64,000 nucleotides of DNA from assembly GCF_008369195.1 (NCBI RefSeq), contig NZ_VOBC01000001.1:310001-374000 (forward strand). The letters run 5' to 3'. Below are positions 34,927 to 44,463 of this stretch, piece by piece (position 1 is the first letter of the stretch; the number at the start of each line of letters is the position of its first letter). This DNA is from Sporosarcina sp. ANT_H38. GTDB lineage: Bacteria > Bacillota > Bacilli > Bacillales_A > Planococcaceae. The position numbers and the translations under genes are program-made. The notes beneath the pieces were generated by a model that saw only the letters and a program-made list of their open reading frames with translations, did not search any database and was not told the origin of the DNA.

Positions 34927-36133
34927 AATTTTTAAGTTTTGATTCTTCATAGCACTGGATTGCAGTATATAAAAGCATACATTGTTTGAAATCTCCTGTA
35001 TCCAGGGAGGTGAATTCACGAATTCTTTCAAGACGATAAATAAGAGTGTTTCTATGAATGAACATATTACGGGAAGTTTCACTCAATTTTAAGTCGTATT
35101 TGCAGTATGCAATAAATGTCGAAGATAACATATCATAATTATCATGTTTAATTAAAGAGGAAATAATATTCAAGAGTTTTTCCTGGTAGTCAGCCGAAAG
35201 TTCTTTTGGTAGAAGGTGTAACATCATTTCGCGTTCATTGTATATATGAATAGAGGTATCTTTGTTTGAATTAAACCCAATGTTCATTGCTTTTTTTGCG
35301 TTTTGATATGACTTTGAAATTTCTGCTATACCTCTTCTAACATCACCAACAGAAATAATGGCAGAAACCTGATATTTTTTTTCAAGAAAATAATTCAACT
35401 TTTCAATTTTATCATCGAGACTCTCTACAAAATATAAATAGGCTTGGTGGGAGGGGAGGGATTTTATTATAATAAATCGTTCAATATTTAAAGCCGAAAT
35501 AATATCTTCATCGCTTTCAATTAATATTAAGTTCAGGTAATCCAAAACTTCCCTCTGGAAATATTGGAAAGGAAAATCACCTAATAATCCTTCATATCCT
35601 TTTTTTGAAGTTATTTTTTCGGTTAGATGGTTAATATCGATTAATAGACAGACATGATCTGAATTTAGGTCAACTTTAAGTAGGGACGAGTATTGTAAAA
35701 TATGTTCGTCAGCTTCATACTCTTTATAATGAATGATTTGATGGACGAAAACTTCGACCATTTTCTCTTTTAACTCCACTAGCTCTTTACTAAAAGCTTC
35801 CTGACACATCATTTCTACTTGGTTCTTAACTAGTTGCCCATATTTATCTACTTCTCTTGGGTCCCCAACAATACCAAGTACACCGATTACTTGATTATTG
35901 AACATAATCGGAACGGATACTCCAGGCAAAACTCTATTTTCAATTTCATCTTTGCAATCTAGCATAATATTTCTCTTTACGACTTCAAGTGATGGCTGAT
36001 GAAAGATGCCGATCCGACTTCTATCCGTAGCCCCAATAATATACCCTTCATTATCGGTAATGCTAATCGGATATTGCAAAATTTTACTTGTCTTATCAAC
36101 AATATCTTGCGCTACACGTTCCAGTGTTTTCAT
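34925..36133 (-). CDS. CdaR-family sugar-diacid transcriptional regulator
   Basis: A 402-residue regulator: an N-terminal diacid-recognition domain (AQDIVDKTSKILQYPISITDNEGYIIGATD through GVSVPIMFNNQVIGVLGIVGDP), a central GGDEF-like region, and a C-terminal PucR-type HTH (SETSRNMFIHRNTLIYRLERI). In enteric bacteria CdaR activates glucarate, galactarate and glycerate genes. ATG 36133 follows GGGAAGGA. It is convergent with the aldehyde dehydrogenase; an MFS transporter remnant lies behind its promoter. With the transporter and dehydratases gone from here, its target may be elsewhere. Confidence 0.88.
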   Translation of the reverse strand: MKTLERVAQDIVDKTSKILQYPISITDNEGYIIGATDRSRIGIFHQPSLEVVKRNIMLDCKDEIENRVLPGVSVPIMFNNQVIGVLGIVGDPREVDKYGQLVKNQVEMMCQEAFSKELVELKEKMVEVFVHQIIHYKEYEADEHILQYSSLLKVDLNSDHVCLLIDINHLTEKITSKKGYEGLLGDFPFQYFQREVLDYLNLILIESDEDIISALNIERFIIIKSLPSHQAYLYFVESLDDKIEKLNYFLEKKYQVSAIISVGDVRRGIAEISKSYQNAKKAMNIGFNSNKDTSIHIYNEREMMLHLLPKELSADYQEKLLNIISSLIKHDNYDMLSSTFIAYCKYDLKLSETSRNMFIHRNTLIYRLERIREFTSLDTGDFKQCMLLYTAIQCYEESKLKN

Positions 36134-36277
36134 CTATGCAATCCTTCCCTAATGTCCCGAGTATATTTAGTTCTATAGGTAATAAACAAATACTCATTAG
36201 TAACTCTACCTATATTCGTCTGGAATGTCCATACCATTCCGAATAGTTTACTTTGTAGTTAATAAATCGTTTTATAA

Positions 36278-36424
36278 AACTCATTATTCACAATAGCAGG
36301 GGTCGTTCAATCTGGAAAAGTGGGTATAGGGGCTAGTGAAACATTAAGTAAGGCAAGTACTTTAGTAGCATCGCTCTATTCAGGATTTTGGTTTGTTGTG
36401 GCTTGCTATTTGGTCATCTTTTGA
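36278..36424 (+). pseudogene. Remnant of an MFS transporter C-terminus
   Basis: A 48-codon open frame without a start reads AGVVQSGKVGIGASETLSKA, then LVASLYSGFWFVVACYLVIF and a stop, which is the form of the last transmembrane segment of a major facilitator. No ribosome site or start exists. It lies next to the CdaR-type regulator, so a lost glucarate/galactarate permease is a reasonable guess. The rest of 36134-36661 shows only a terminator-like hairpin (36572-36599) and no gene. Confidence 0.45.
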
Positions 36425-36571
36425 ATCTGAAATATAATCTACTCCAGCACCATGATGCATACTTAGTATTTTCTACGCTTATAACGAGTGTATCTGCCTG
36501 TAATTCTAATATAAAATTAGACATTACAGCATTTATTTCAACATAGTCTGTCCAAGTAGCATAATCTACGG

Positions 36572-36599
36572 AAAAGCAGCCCGTTTGTGGGTTGCTTTT
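36572..36599 (+). terminator. Hairpin before sbcD
   Basis: AAAAGCAGCCC pairs with GGGTTGCTTTT around TTTGT. It lies 62 bp upstream of the sbcD start and insulates it from the remnant upstream. Confidence 0.6.
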
Positions 36600-36661
36600 A
36601 TTCGTTTTTGTAACGGTGTCCTGTAAAATAGTATAAAAGAACATTGAAAGGGGATATGAAT

Positions 36662-37819
36662 ATGAAATTTTTCCATACAGCAGACTGGCATTTAGGGAAG
36701 CTTGTTCAAGGCGTTTATATGACAGAGGGGCAGCGTTTTGTACTTGATCAATTCATTGAAGCGATCAGAGAAGAGAAGCCGGATGCGGTCGTTATCGCAG
36801 GTGATTTGTATGACCGAGCGGTTCCGCCGACGGAAGCCGTTGCACTACTTGATGAAATGCTTGAAAAGATTACCATTGAACTCGGGACACCCGTCCTTGC
36901 GATTGGAGGAAACCATGATAGCCCGGGACGTCTCCATTTTGGAAGCGGGTTAATGAGGGCAAATGGTTACCATATTACAGGTCAGATGACGAAAGTAATT
37001 GAACCGGTGATTTTGATGGATGAATACGGTGAAGTTCATTTTCATCTCGTACCATTTGCTGATCCTTCTGTAGTAAAACACTTGCATGACGATGAAACAA
37101 TTGTGAACCATAACGATGCGATGAAAAAAGTGACATCAGCAATTCGTCAACAAATGGTGAATGGTGTTCGGCATGTGTTTGTTGGACATGCTTTTGTGAC
37201 GCCTCACGGAGAAAGTGAAGCTAACACAAGTGATTCAGAACGTCCGCTTACAATTGGCGGTGCGGAATATGTGTCTGCCCATCTTTTTGAAGGATTCCAC
37301 TATACTGCACTTGGTCACCTACATCAGGCACATTATGTGTTAAATGAAACAGTACGGTTTGCAGGTTCTCCGATGAAATATTCGATATCAGAAGAAAATC
37401 ATAAAAAGGGATTTCTGATTATAGAACTCGATGCTGAGGGACAAGTATCTGTTGATAAGCGGGAGCTAGAGCCGAAGCATGATATGCGAACGGTAATAGG
37501 GACAATGGAAGACATTTTGTTGCATCCAGTAAGTGAGGATTATGTATTTGTAAAATTGCTGGATGAGACACCGGTTTTATTCCCTATGGAAAAAGTACGG
37601 TCTGTCTATCCGAATGCAATGCATGTTGAGCGGAAAATATTAATATCAACTACTGTTGCAACAGACGAACAACGAATGGAACACGGTAAACATGATGATT
37701 TAGCATTATTTAAAGCATTTTATGAAGAGATGAAGGGGGAAATGGCAGACGCGGAAACCGAAAAGCTGTTTGCACAAGTGCTTCATGAAGTTATGCACAG
37801 GGAGGAGACGGGACTTTGA
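36662..37819 (+). CDS. sbcD: Exonuclease subunit SbcD
   Basis: Mre11-type nuclease of the SbcCD complex that trims DNA ends and opens hairpins. The 385-residue protein has the phosphodiesterase motifs in order: HTADWHLGK, AGDLYDRA, GGNHDSPGR, FVGHAFV and ALGHLHQ. Start 36662 (MKFFHTADWHLG) follows AAAGGGG with good spacing; TTG 36644 is less likely. The stop overlaps the sbcC start by 4 bp, so the pair is translationally coupled. Given the many long hairpins in this genome segment, a hairpin-cleaving nuclease is of direct interest. Confidence 0.96.
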   Translation: MKFFHTADWHLGKLVQGVYMTEGQRFVLDQFIEAIREEKPDAVVIAGDLYDRAVPPTEAVALLDEMLEKITIELGTPVLAIGGNHDSPGRLHFGSGLMRANGYHITGQMTKVIEPVILMDEYGEVHFHLVPFADPSVVKHLHDDETIVNHNDAMKKVTSAIRQQMVNGVRHVFVGHAFVTPHGESEANTSDSERPLTIGGAEYVSAHLFEGFHYTALGHLHQAHYVLNETVRFAGSPMKYSISEENHKKGFLIIELDAEGQVSVDKRELEPKHDMRTVIGTMEDILLHPVSEDYVFVKLLDETPVLFPMEKVRSVYPNAMHVERKILISTTVATDEQRMEHGKHDDLALFKAFYEEMKGEMADAETEKLFAQVLHEVMHREETGL

Positions 37820-40800
37820 GACCTATTAAATTAACGATGACGGCATTCGGGCCATATAAAGGGACAGAAATAGTCGATTTCAAAGAACTGAAAGATAATC
37901 AGTTGTTTGTCATTTCGGGTGCAACTGGCGCGGGGAAAACAACGATATTCGATGGGATTTGTTTTGCGCTGTATGGTCAGGCGAGTGGAGAAGATCGAAT
38001 GGATAACCGAGCGATGCGCAGTGACTTCGCCGAGGATGTAGTCCAGACGTCAGTTGAGTTGATATTCGACATACATAATCGGAGATACCGTATCACGCGG
38101 CAAATTCCGTATGTGAAACAAGGGAACAAGACTGAAACGACTGCACGCTACGAGTTCTATGAAATAACGGATGACGGTGAATTACCGATTGTTGACAGGC
38201 AAATCGTATCTGAAATTAACAAGAAAGCAGAGGAACTGATTGGTTTCACACAAGCACAATTCAGTCAAATCGTCATGCTGCCTCAAGGGGAATTCCGGAA
38301 ATTTCTCACCTCTGATACAGAAAATAAAGAAACGATCATGCGGAAAATATTTAAAACAGATAAGTACCGTGAAATTGTAGAACAGCTGAAAGTGAAGAAA
38401 GACGGTGCACAAGCGACCCTGAAGAAAGAAATGCAACTGAGCGAAGGGCATATTGGACAAATATCCTCCTTGCTACCGGAACGGGAGTCGTCGATTTTTA
38501 CTGTACTGGAAAATGAACATTACAATGTGAATCAAGTTGTACTAGGGTTAGAAGAAGAACTTGTTTTTTATCAAGAAAAGACAATCGTTGTTAAACAGAG
38601 TTATGAAGAAGTTTACAAACAGCATACAAAAATGCAAGAAGCCTACCATGCTGCGAAAAATGTGAATGAACGCTTTGTTGAACTGCGGCAAAAAGAGGTT
38701 TCGCTAACTGAATTATCCGAGCAACTGCCGGTAATGGAACGGAAGGAACAACAGATTATTGATGCGGAACGAGCGGTTGCAATTGGTGAAATCGAGAGTC
38801 AGTTTCTTACGATGAAAGAGGAAGCTAGCGCGAAAGCCGACAACCTCAAGAAATCTGAGGAAGCAGTCCAACTAGCGACAGAAATAATGGGGAATGCTAA
38901 ACAGCGTTTCGAAATTGAAGAAGGGCGTAAAGAAGAACGTGGAAAACTAACAGAAGTTTTGATGCGACTAAACGATTATCTCCCTGCAGTTTCAAGTTTA
39001 GCATCAAAAGAAGCTGCGCTTGATTTGATGAAAAAAGAAATTATCCGTTTGGAAAAAGAACTAGGAATATCCATCAAAACAGCAAGTGAAGAAGCTGAGA
39101 AGTTAGAAATCCTGAAATCGGAAATAGAAAGCTCTGAAGAAAGACTTGTTTCCTATGATGAACGACTTGATCAATTAAATGACATGACTCAAAAATGTAA
39201 AGTGCTGGATGAATTCATCGTCATCCAAAAACGGATTAACGTCCTGGAGAAAGAAAAGAATGACAATAAAATACGTTATGAAAATCGGGAAATGGAATGC
39301 GATAAGTTCGAAAAACTTTGGTTGGATAACCAGGCATCTATGTTGGCCGAATCACTTATAGACGGAGAGTCATGCCCGGTTTGCGGAAGCGAACATCATC
39401 CGGTCAAATCGCATAAAAAAACGGGAGAGAACATTTCTAGGGAACAGCTTGAAGTGAAAAAAGAACTGTTAAAAGAAGTAGAAGGTCAATACAGAAATAC
39501 TACTATTACCTATCAAAATGCAATAGAACAGTTGGATGAAAAAGAAAAAGAATTGAATCTGTTAACTATAGAAGTGGACAATAATAATTTACAAGAGGAT
39601 AAACAGAAACTGGAAACGGAAGTGACTAAGCTTCGTAATGAACGTAAAGTACTTATTTACCTAAAAGAGAAACTGAAAAAGCAAGAATTGATTACGTCAC
39701 AGTTTATTGTGAAAAAATCTGATATGGAACGTGCATTGTTGCAACAGCAATCTTCCTACGATACGCAATTGGCTGTATTTAATATGACATTACAAACGAT
39801 TCCAGTAGATGTGCGTGTACTTTCCATCTTACAAGAACGAATCTCCGAAACAGAAAAAAATAAGGCAGAATTAGACCTTGCATGGGAGGCTGTTCAAAAA
39901 CTTAGGGATGAAGCTATACATCGGCTAACGACAGCGAAATCCGCGGAGGTTCATGCGAGTAAATCCTTAGATGAAATCATAGAGAAGAGAAATTATGCGG
40001 AAAACAGATTTAAAAAAGCGCTAAAAGAATCCTCATTTCTGACAGAAGAAGCGTATCGGCAGGTGATAATGAAAGAAGTGGATCGTAATTCTTTAAAAGA
40101 AGAAGTTGTAGCGTTCAAACAGCAGCTCCATACTGTGCGCGGAGCCGTAGAGGAATTGCGATTGATGCTAGAAGGCAAAGAAGTGGTGGATCTAGGAAAT
40201 CTGGCAGCAAAAGTAATCGAATTGAAAAGTGTTTATGAAGCCGCACTGACTGATTATAATGCTTCGTCAGAATATGAAAAGACTGCATTTGGCTTGAAAG
40301 AGAAACTTGTCCAATCCTCTGAAAAAGTGATTGGGCTCGAACGAATATATGGGAAAATTACAGACCTTTACGACATTGTAAGAGGGCAAAATGGATTGAA
40401 ACTATCTTTCGAGCGTTTTATTCAAATCGAATACTTGGAACGTATTATCCAATCGGCGAATGAAAGGCTGAAAGAAATGTCGAACGGACAATTTGTCTTA
40501 ATCCGCAGTGACCGGCAGGAAGTTCGAGGTAGGCAAAGTGGATTGGGTCTTGACGTATATGATGCCTATACAGGCCAAACGCGAGATGTAAAAACGTTAT
40601 CGGGCGGGGAAAAATTTAATGCTTCACTCTGCCTTGCTCTTGGCATGGCAGATGTCATTCAAAGTTTCCAAGGTTCAGTTTCGATTGACACCATGTTTAT
40701 CGATGAAGGATTCGGTTCACTAGATGAGGAATCGTTGAACAAAGCGATTGATACGCTTATTGACTTGCAAAAATCAGGGCGTATGATTGGCGTTATTTCC

Positions 40801-40893
40801 CACGTTGAAGAACTGAAAGCTGCATTCCCTGCAATTCTCGAGGTGAAAAAAGCGAAAGAAGGCCATAGTCACACGAAGTTTAGCATAAAATGA
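37816..40893 (+). CDS. sbcC: Exonuclease subunit SbcC
   Basis: Rad50-type ATPase of 1025 residues, partner of SbcD. Walker A GATGAGKTT is near residue 35; two long coiled-coil arms flank the zinc hook CPVCGSEHHP at about residue 520; the signature LSGGEKFNASL begins at 928 and Walker B is MFIDEGFGSLDEE. The start is TTG 37816 with GGAGGAG 8 nt upstream, overlapping the sbcD stop. A strong terminator at 40903-40935 closes the operon. Confidence 0.96.
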   Translation: MRPIKLTMTAFGPYKGTEIVDFKELKDNQLFVISGATGAGKTTIFDGICFALYGQASGEDRMDNRAMRSDFAEDVVQTSVELIFDIHNRRYRITRQIPYVKQGNKTETTARYEFYEITDDGELPIVDRQIVSEINKKAEELIGFTQAQFSQIVMLPQGEFRKFLTSDTENKETIMRKIFKTDKYREIVEQLKVKKDGAQATLKKEMQLSEGHIGQISSLLPERESSIFTVLENEHYNVNQVVLGLEEELVFYQEKTIVVKQSYEEVYKQHTKMQEAYHAAKNVNERFVELRQKEVSLTELSEQLPVMERKEQQIIDAERAVAIGEIESQFLTMKEEASAKADNLKKSEEAVQLATEIMGNAKQRFEIEEGRKEERGKLTEVLMRLNDYLPAVSSLASKEAALDLMKKEIIRLEKELGISIKTASEEAEKLEILKSEIESSEERLVSYDERLDQLNDMTQKCKVLDEFIVIQKRINVLEKEKNDNKIRYENREMECDKFEKLWLDNQASMLAESLIDGESCPVCGSEHHPVKSHKKTGENISREQLEVKKELLKEVEGQYRNTTITYQNAIEQLDEKEKELNLLTIEVDNNNLQEDKQKLETEVTKLRNERKVLIYLKEKLKKQELITSQFIVKKSDMERALLQQQSSYDTQLAVFNMTLQTIPVDVRVLSILQERISETEKNKAELDLAWEAVQKLRDEAIHRLTTAKSAEVHASKSLDEIIEKRNYAENRFKKALKESSFLTEEAYRQVIMKEVDRNSLKEEVVAFKQQLHTVRGAVEELRLMLEGKEVVDLGNLAAKVIELKSVYEAALTDYNASSEYEKTAFGLKEKLVQSSEKVIGLERIYGKITDLYDIVRGQNGLKLSFERFIQIEYLERIIQSANERLKEMSNGQFVLIRSDRQEVRGRQSGLGLDVYDAYTGQTRDVKTLSGGEKFNASLCLALGMADVIQSFQGSVSIDTMFIDEGFGSLDEESLNKAIDTLIDLQKSGRMIGVISHVEELKAAFPAILEVKKAKEGHSHTKFSIK

Positions 40894-40902
40894 TTGGTGG
40901 AA

Positions 40903-40935
40903 GGCCTGTCAGCATGAACGTCATGCTGACAGGCC
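40903..40935 (+). terminator. Terminator of sbcDC
   Basis: GGCCTGTCAGCATGA pairs perfectly with TCATGCTGACAGGCC around ACG, followed by ATTTTTAT. Confidence 0.9.
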
Positions 40936-41030
40936 ATTTTTATAGGTAAGGCACACATGTCCTTCGGTAAAACTGTCGAGTCTGGTCAAGGTTCATTACA
41001 GGGGTAGCCAAAGCGCTATTCAATGGAATT

Positions 41031-41251
41031 ATTCATTCTTCCAAACAACTACATTTTTCACTTGAACATTGTAGGAACGCGATAGGCAACTATTTACAAA
41101 AGGATTACTAAGGAGGAATGAACTACTATTCCTCCTCCTTAAACCTGTTATGAATAGTTAGTCGAAAGCGGTCCGAAAATAGTCCAGTGAAAATAGGGGT
41201 TATCAAACCCTTCTCACCAGTATTTTATGCGAATAAATGGTAAATCAAAAG
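41031..41251 (+). mobile_element. Hairpin-rich MITE-like element, truncated copy D
   Basis: Only the right third of the element is left: ATTCTTCCAAACAAC, then CACTTGAACATTGTAGG, a short hairpin GGAGGAATG/ATTCCTCC, ATGAATAGTTAGTCG, CCAGTGAAAATAGG and the eroded right end TGGTAAATCAAAAG. H1, H2, H3, H5 and the left inverted repeat are missing, so it is older or was produced by deletion. It lies 181 bp upstream of the brnQ start. The stretch 40936-41030 shows no gene. Confidence 0.75.
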
Positions 41252-41431
41252 ACATCTTTTACTATAATTTAACAACGACAGTGGTGAATTAAAAAATCCC
41301 TTTTTTTGAATATGAAAAACAAGGAAATGTTCAGGAATATATTGCATTTTACGAATAACAAGAGTAGTATTAATTTCAGCGATATATTGCATATATGTAA
41401 TGTTATTCAACACCAAGGGGGAGCTGGAATT

Positions 41432-42787
41432 ATGCAAAAGACACTGCCATTTTCATCGTATCTTGTAATTGGAGTCATGTTATTCGCATTATTTTTTGGA
41501 GCAGGGAATCTGATTTTTCCTGCACAGCTAGGGCAGTATGCAGGTACAAATATATGGCCTGCCGTAATTGGATTTTTAATCACAGGTGTAGGACTTCCGT
41601 TTCTTGGGATTTTGGCAATAGGCTTCTCAGGTAGTAGTAATTTACAGGATTTAGCGAGCAGGATTCATCCGGTTTATGCAGTGATTTTTACGTCACTTCT
41701 TTATTTAACAATCGGGCCATTTTTTGCAGCTCCTCGTACAGGTGCAGTTGCTTTTGATGTTGGGATATCTCCGTTTATCAGTGAAGAGTATACGCAAATT
41801 GGTCTAATCCTTTTCACGTTCCTGTTCTTTGGCATTACCTTATGGTTGTCGATGAATCCGGCAAAACTAGTCGATCGCATCGGTAAGATTCTTTCACCAG
41901 CAATTATCATTCTTCTTCTAGTATTGCTTTTCATGGTCGTTGTAAAACCGATGGGAGCGATTGGATCTCCGCAGGATGCCTATGTAGACGGGGCATTCAT
42001 GAAAGGATTTATAGAAGGATATAACACAATGGATGCACTTGCGTCTCTTGTCTTTGGGATTATCGTTATCAATGTCATTCGCTCGATGGGTATTACGAGT
42101 AAACGTGGTATTTTAGCTGCGACTGCAAAATCAGGAGCGGTAGCAACTGCATTCCTTGCGATTCTCTATGTAGGGATTGCTTACTTAGGTGCAACGAGCA
42201 CGGAAGCGTTCGGTCTATTTGATACTGGTGGACCTGTACTGAGCGCCACAGCCTCGTATTATTTCGGTGCGTTCGGCTCCGTGATGCTCGCAGTTATTAT
42301 ACTTCTTGCATGCTTGACGACTAGTATTGGGTTAATGATGGCTTGTGGAGAATACTTCCATTCAATCATGCCGAAAATTAGTTACAAAATATTTGTTGCT
42401 ATTTTCACTACATTCTGTTTCATTGTCGCAAACTTTGGCTTGGCGAACATTATTACCTACTCGATTCCGGTATTAATGTTTCTTTATCCGTTAGCCGTTG
42501 TTTTAATATTATTAACTTTTACTTCGCCATTGTTCAACCACTCACGACTAGTGTATGTATCAGCAACAGTCGTTGCATTCATGATCAGTTCGATAGACGG
42601 TTTGAAAACACTTTGTCAATCGCTTGAGATAGACAACTTCGTATGGATGGCACCAATTGTTTCGTTATATGAACGTGTATTGCCACTCTATAGTGATGGT
42701 CTAGGTTGGTTACTTCCAGTCCTTGCAGTCATGCTAGTTACAGGAGTAGTTGCTCGTTTTCTAGGGAATTCAGCTGCACAAAATTAG
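41432..42787 (+). CDS. brnQ: Branched-chain amino acid transporter
   Basis: LIVCS-family sodium-coupled carrier for Leu, Ile and Val, 451 residues and about 12 segments. The N-terminal LFALFFGAGNLIFPAQLGQYAG is the family hallmark, and YLTIGPFFAAPRTGAVAFDVG follows. The start was set at 41432 because GGGGGAG lies 9 nt upstream; the frame opens earlier at 41306 without such a site. A hairpin terminator follows at 42797-42840. Confidence 0.93.
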   Translation: MQKTLPFSSYLVIGVMLFALFFGAGNLIFPAQLGQYAGTNIWPAVIGFLITGVGLPFLGILAIGFSGSSNLQDLASRIHPVYAVIFTSLLYLTIGPFFAAPRTGAVAFDVGISPFISEEYTQIGLILFTFLFFGITLWLSMNPAKLVDRIGKILSPAIIILLLVLLFMVVVKPMGAIGSPQDAYVDGAFMKGFIEGYNTMDALASLVFGIIVINVIRSMGITSKRGILAATAKSGAVATAFLAILYVGIAYLGATSTEAFGLFDTGGPVLSATASYYFGAFGSVMLAVIILLACLTTSIGLMMACGEYFHSIMPKISYKIFVAIFTTFCFIVANFGLANIITYSIPVLMFLYPLAVVLILLTFTSPLFNHSRLVYVSATVVAFMISSIDGLKTLCQSLEIDNFVWMAPIVSLYERVLPLYSDGLGWLLPVLAVMLVTGVVARFLGNSAAQN

Positions 42788-42796
42788 AAAAATAGT

Positions 42797-42840
42797 GAGG
42801 ATCTTCATCATTTTTTGTTAAGTGATGAAGCTCTTTTTTT
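42797..42840 (+). terminator. Terminator after brnQ
   Basis: GAGGATCTTCATCA pairs imperfectly with TGATGAAGCTCTT, followed by a T8 run. Confidence 0.75.
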
Positions 42841-42917
42841 AATGAAAAAAGAGTGGAAAATGCGCAATATAAACTGGAGCAATTATACTATTTTATAATG
42901 TTCCTGCTAGTTTCACG

Positions 42918-42944
42918 AGACTGATTACGTAAAATAATCAGTCT
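42918..42944 (+). promoter_or_regulatory. Hairpin in the cstA leader
   Basis: AGACTGATTA pairs perfectly with TAATCAGTCT across a 7-nt loop, followed by ATTATTTT, 31 bp before the cstA start. It may be an attenuator-like element or an operator. Confidence 0.45.
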
Positions 42945-42974
42945 ATTATTTTATACATAGAGGGGGAAGCGTAA

Positions 42975-44408
42975 ATGGTAACGTTTTTTGCATCTTTGAT
43001 AGTACTTTTCGCCGGCTACGCAATTTATTCAAAAGTTGTTGAAAAAGCGTTTGGCGTGAATGATGCCAGAGAAACACCGGCATACACCGTGAATGATGGT
43101 ATGGATTATGTACCGATGAGCTGGTGGAAAGGATGGCTTATCCAATTATTAAACATAGCAGGGCTTGGTCCCGTTTTTGGTGCAGTTGCGGGTGCGCTGT
43201 ACGGTCCAGTCGCATTCATATGGATAGTATTCGGATGTATTTTTGCAGGCGGTGTTCACGATTACTTTTCTGGAATGTTGTCTTTGAAACATGGCGGGGC
43301 ACAATTCCCGACAATTGTAGGTAAGTACTTAGGGGGTTTTGCTAAAAAAGCCATCACAATTATTTCAATCGTGTTGATGATTCTTGTTGCTGCTGCATTC
43401 ACTGCAGGACCAGCTCAGTTGATAGCACAAATTACACCGCTCAGTTTCATAGCGGCACTCATTCTCGTATTCGCTTATTTTATATTGGCTGCAATTTTGC
43501 CCATTAATAAAATCATTGGCAAAATTTATCCGATATTCGGTGCTATCCTGATATTTATGGCAGTTGCAATCGCTGTTGCCCTCGTTTTTGGCGGTCAGCC
43601 GATTCCGAATCTCACGATAGAGAACTTACATCCAGGGGATTTACCTATATGGCCGCTCCTAATGGTGACGATTTCGTGTGGTGCGATTTCTGGCTTCCAC
43701 TCGACGCAAAGTCCAATTGTTTCCCGGACAATGAAAAAAGAATCGGAAGGACGTAAAATCTTCTATGGTGCAATGATTGCAGAAGGGGTTATAGCTCTTA
43801 TTTGGGCGGCTGCAGGAATGACGTTCTTCGGAGGGACTGACGGTTTACAGGCTGCTTTAGCGGCTGGGGGACCTGCGGGAGTTGTTAATGAAATTTCAAC
43901 TACGCTTTTAGGGACGGTTGGAGGCATCTTAGCAATTCTAGCAGTGATTATCTTACCGATTACGACAGGAGATACTGCTCTTCGTTCTTCTCGGATGATT
44001 GCGACCGAATCCATTTCTAAATGGGTGAATCCCGATAACAAAATCATCGTTTTAGGAACGACAATCGCACTTGGTGTACCGGTTTTTTTATTATCGACAA
44101 TTGACTACACGTTTTTATGGCGTTACGTTGGATGGACGAACCAGCTCTCTGCAACAATCATGTTGTGGACTGCAGTTTCATTTCTGTTGAAAGCGGGTAA
44201 ATCACATTATATTGCTGGCTTACCAGCATTATTTATGACAGGTGTAGTGTGTACGTATATTTTCTACGCACCTGAAGGATTCAACATGGACTACACAGTA
44301 TCACTCATTCTCGGAGCAATCTTGACTGCGGGTGTTGCTGGCTTCTACGTTCGGCAGGTTATCCGCCACAAACATGCCGCTACAAAACAGGATTTCTTGG
44401 AATCTTGA
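42975..44408 (+). CDS. cstA: CstA-family carbon-starvation transporter
   Basis: A 477-residue membrane protein with about 13 segments, of the short form of the CstA family; relatives import pyruvate or peptides in starvation. GLGPVFGAVAGALYGPVAFIWIVFGCIFAGGVHDYFSGMLSLKHGG and TISCGAISGFHSTQSPIVSR are the family's conserved blocks, and TTGDTALRSSRMIA occurs in the second half. AGAGGGGGAAG precedes the ATG. A leader hairpin and strong flanking terminators show it is monocistronic. The substrate is inferred from the family only. Confidence 0.9.
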   Translation: MVTFFASLIVLFAGYAIYSKVVEKAFGVNDARETPAYTVNDGMDYVPMSWWKGWLIQLLNIAGLGPVFGAVAGALYGPVAFIWIVFGCIFAGGVHDYFSGMLSLKHGGAQFPTIVGKYLGGFAKKAITIISIVLMILVAAAFTAGPAQLIAQITPLSFIAALILVFAYFILAAILPINKIIGKIYPIFGAILIFMAVAIAVALVFGGQPIPNLTIENLHPGDLPIWPLLMVTISCGAISGFHSTQSPIVSRTMKKESEGRKIFYGAMIAEGVIALIWAAAGMTFFGGTDGLQAALAAGGPAGVVNEISTTLLGTVGGILAILAVIILPITTGDTALRSSRMIATESISKWVNPDNKIIVLGTTIALGVPVFLLSTIDYTFLWRYVGWTNQLSATIMLWTAVSFLLKAGKSHYIAGLPALFMTGVVCTYIFYAPEGFNMDYTVSLILGAILTAGVAGFYVRQVIRHKHAATKQDFLES

Positions 44409-44416
44409 ACGATACA

Positions 44417-44460
44417 GAAGAAAAGCCGATTTCCTCATTAAGAGGGAATCGGCTTTTCTT
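44417..44460. terminator. Bidirectional terminator
   Basis: AAGAAAAGCCGATTTCCTC pairs with GAGGGAATCGGCTTTTCTT, between cstA and the minus-strand GntR gene. Confidence 0.85.
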
Positions 44461-44463
44461 ATT

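Noticed and set aside
41326..41340. CodY-like box AATGTTCAGGAATAT before brnQ
   Set aside because: About four mismatches to the CodY consensus in AT-rich DNA; not enough to claim.
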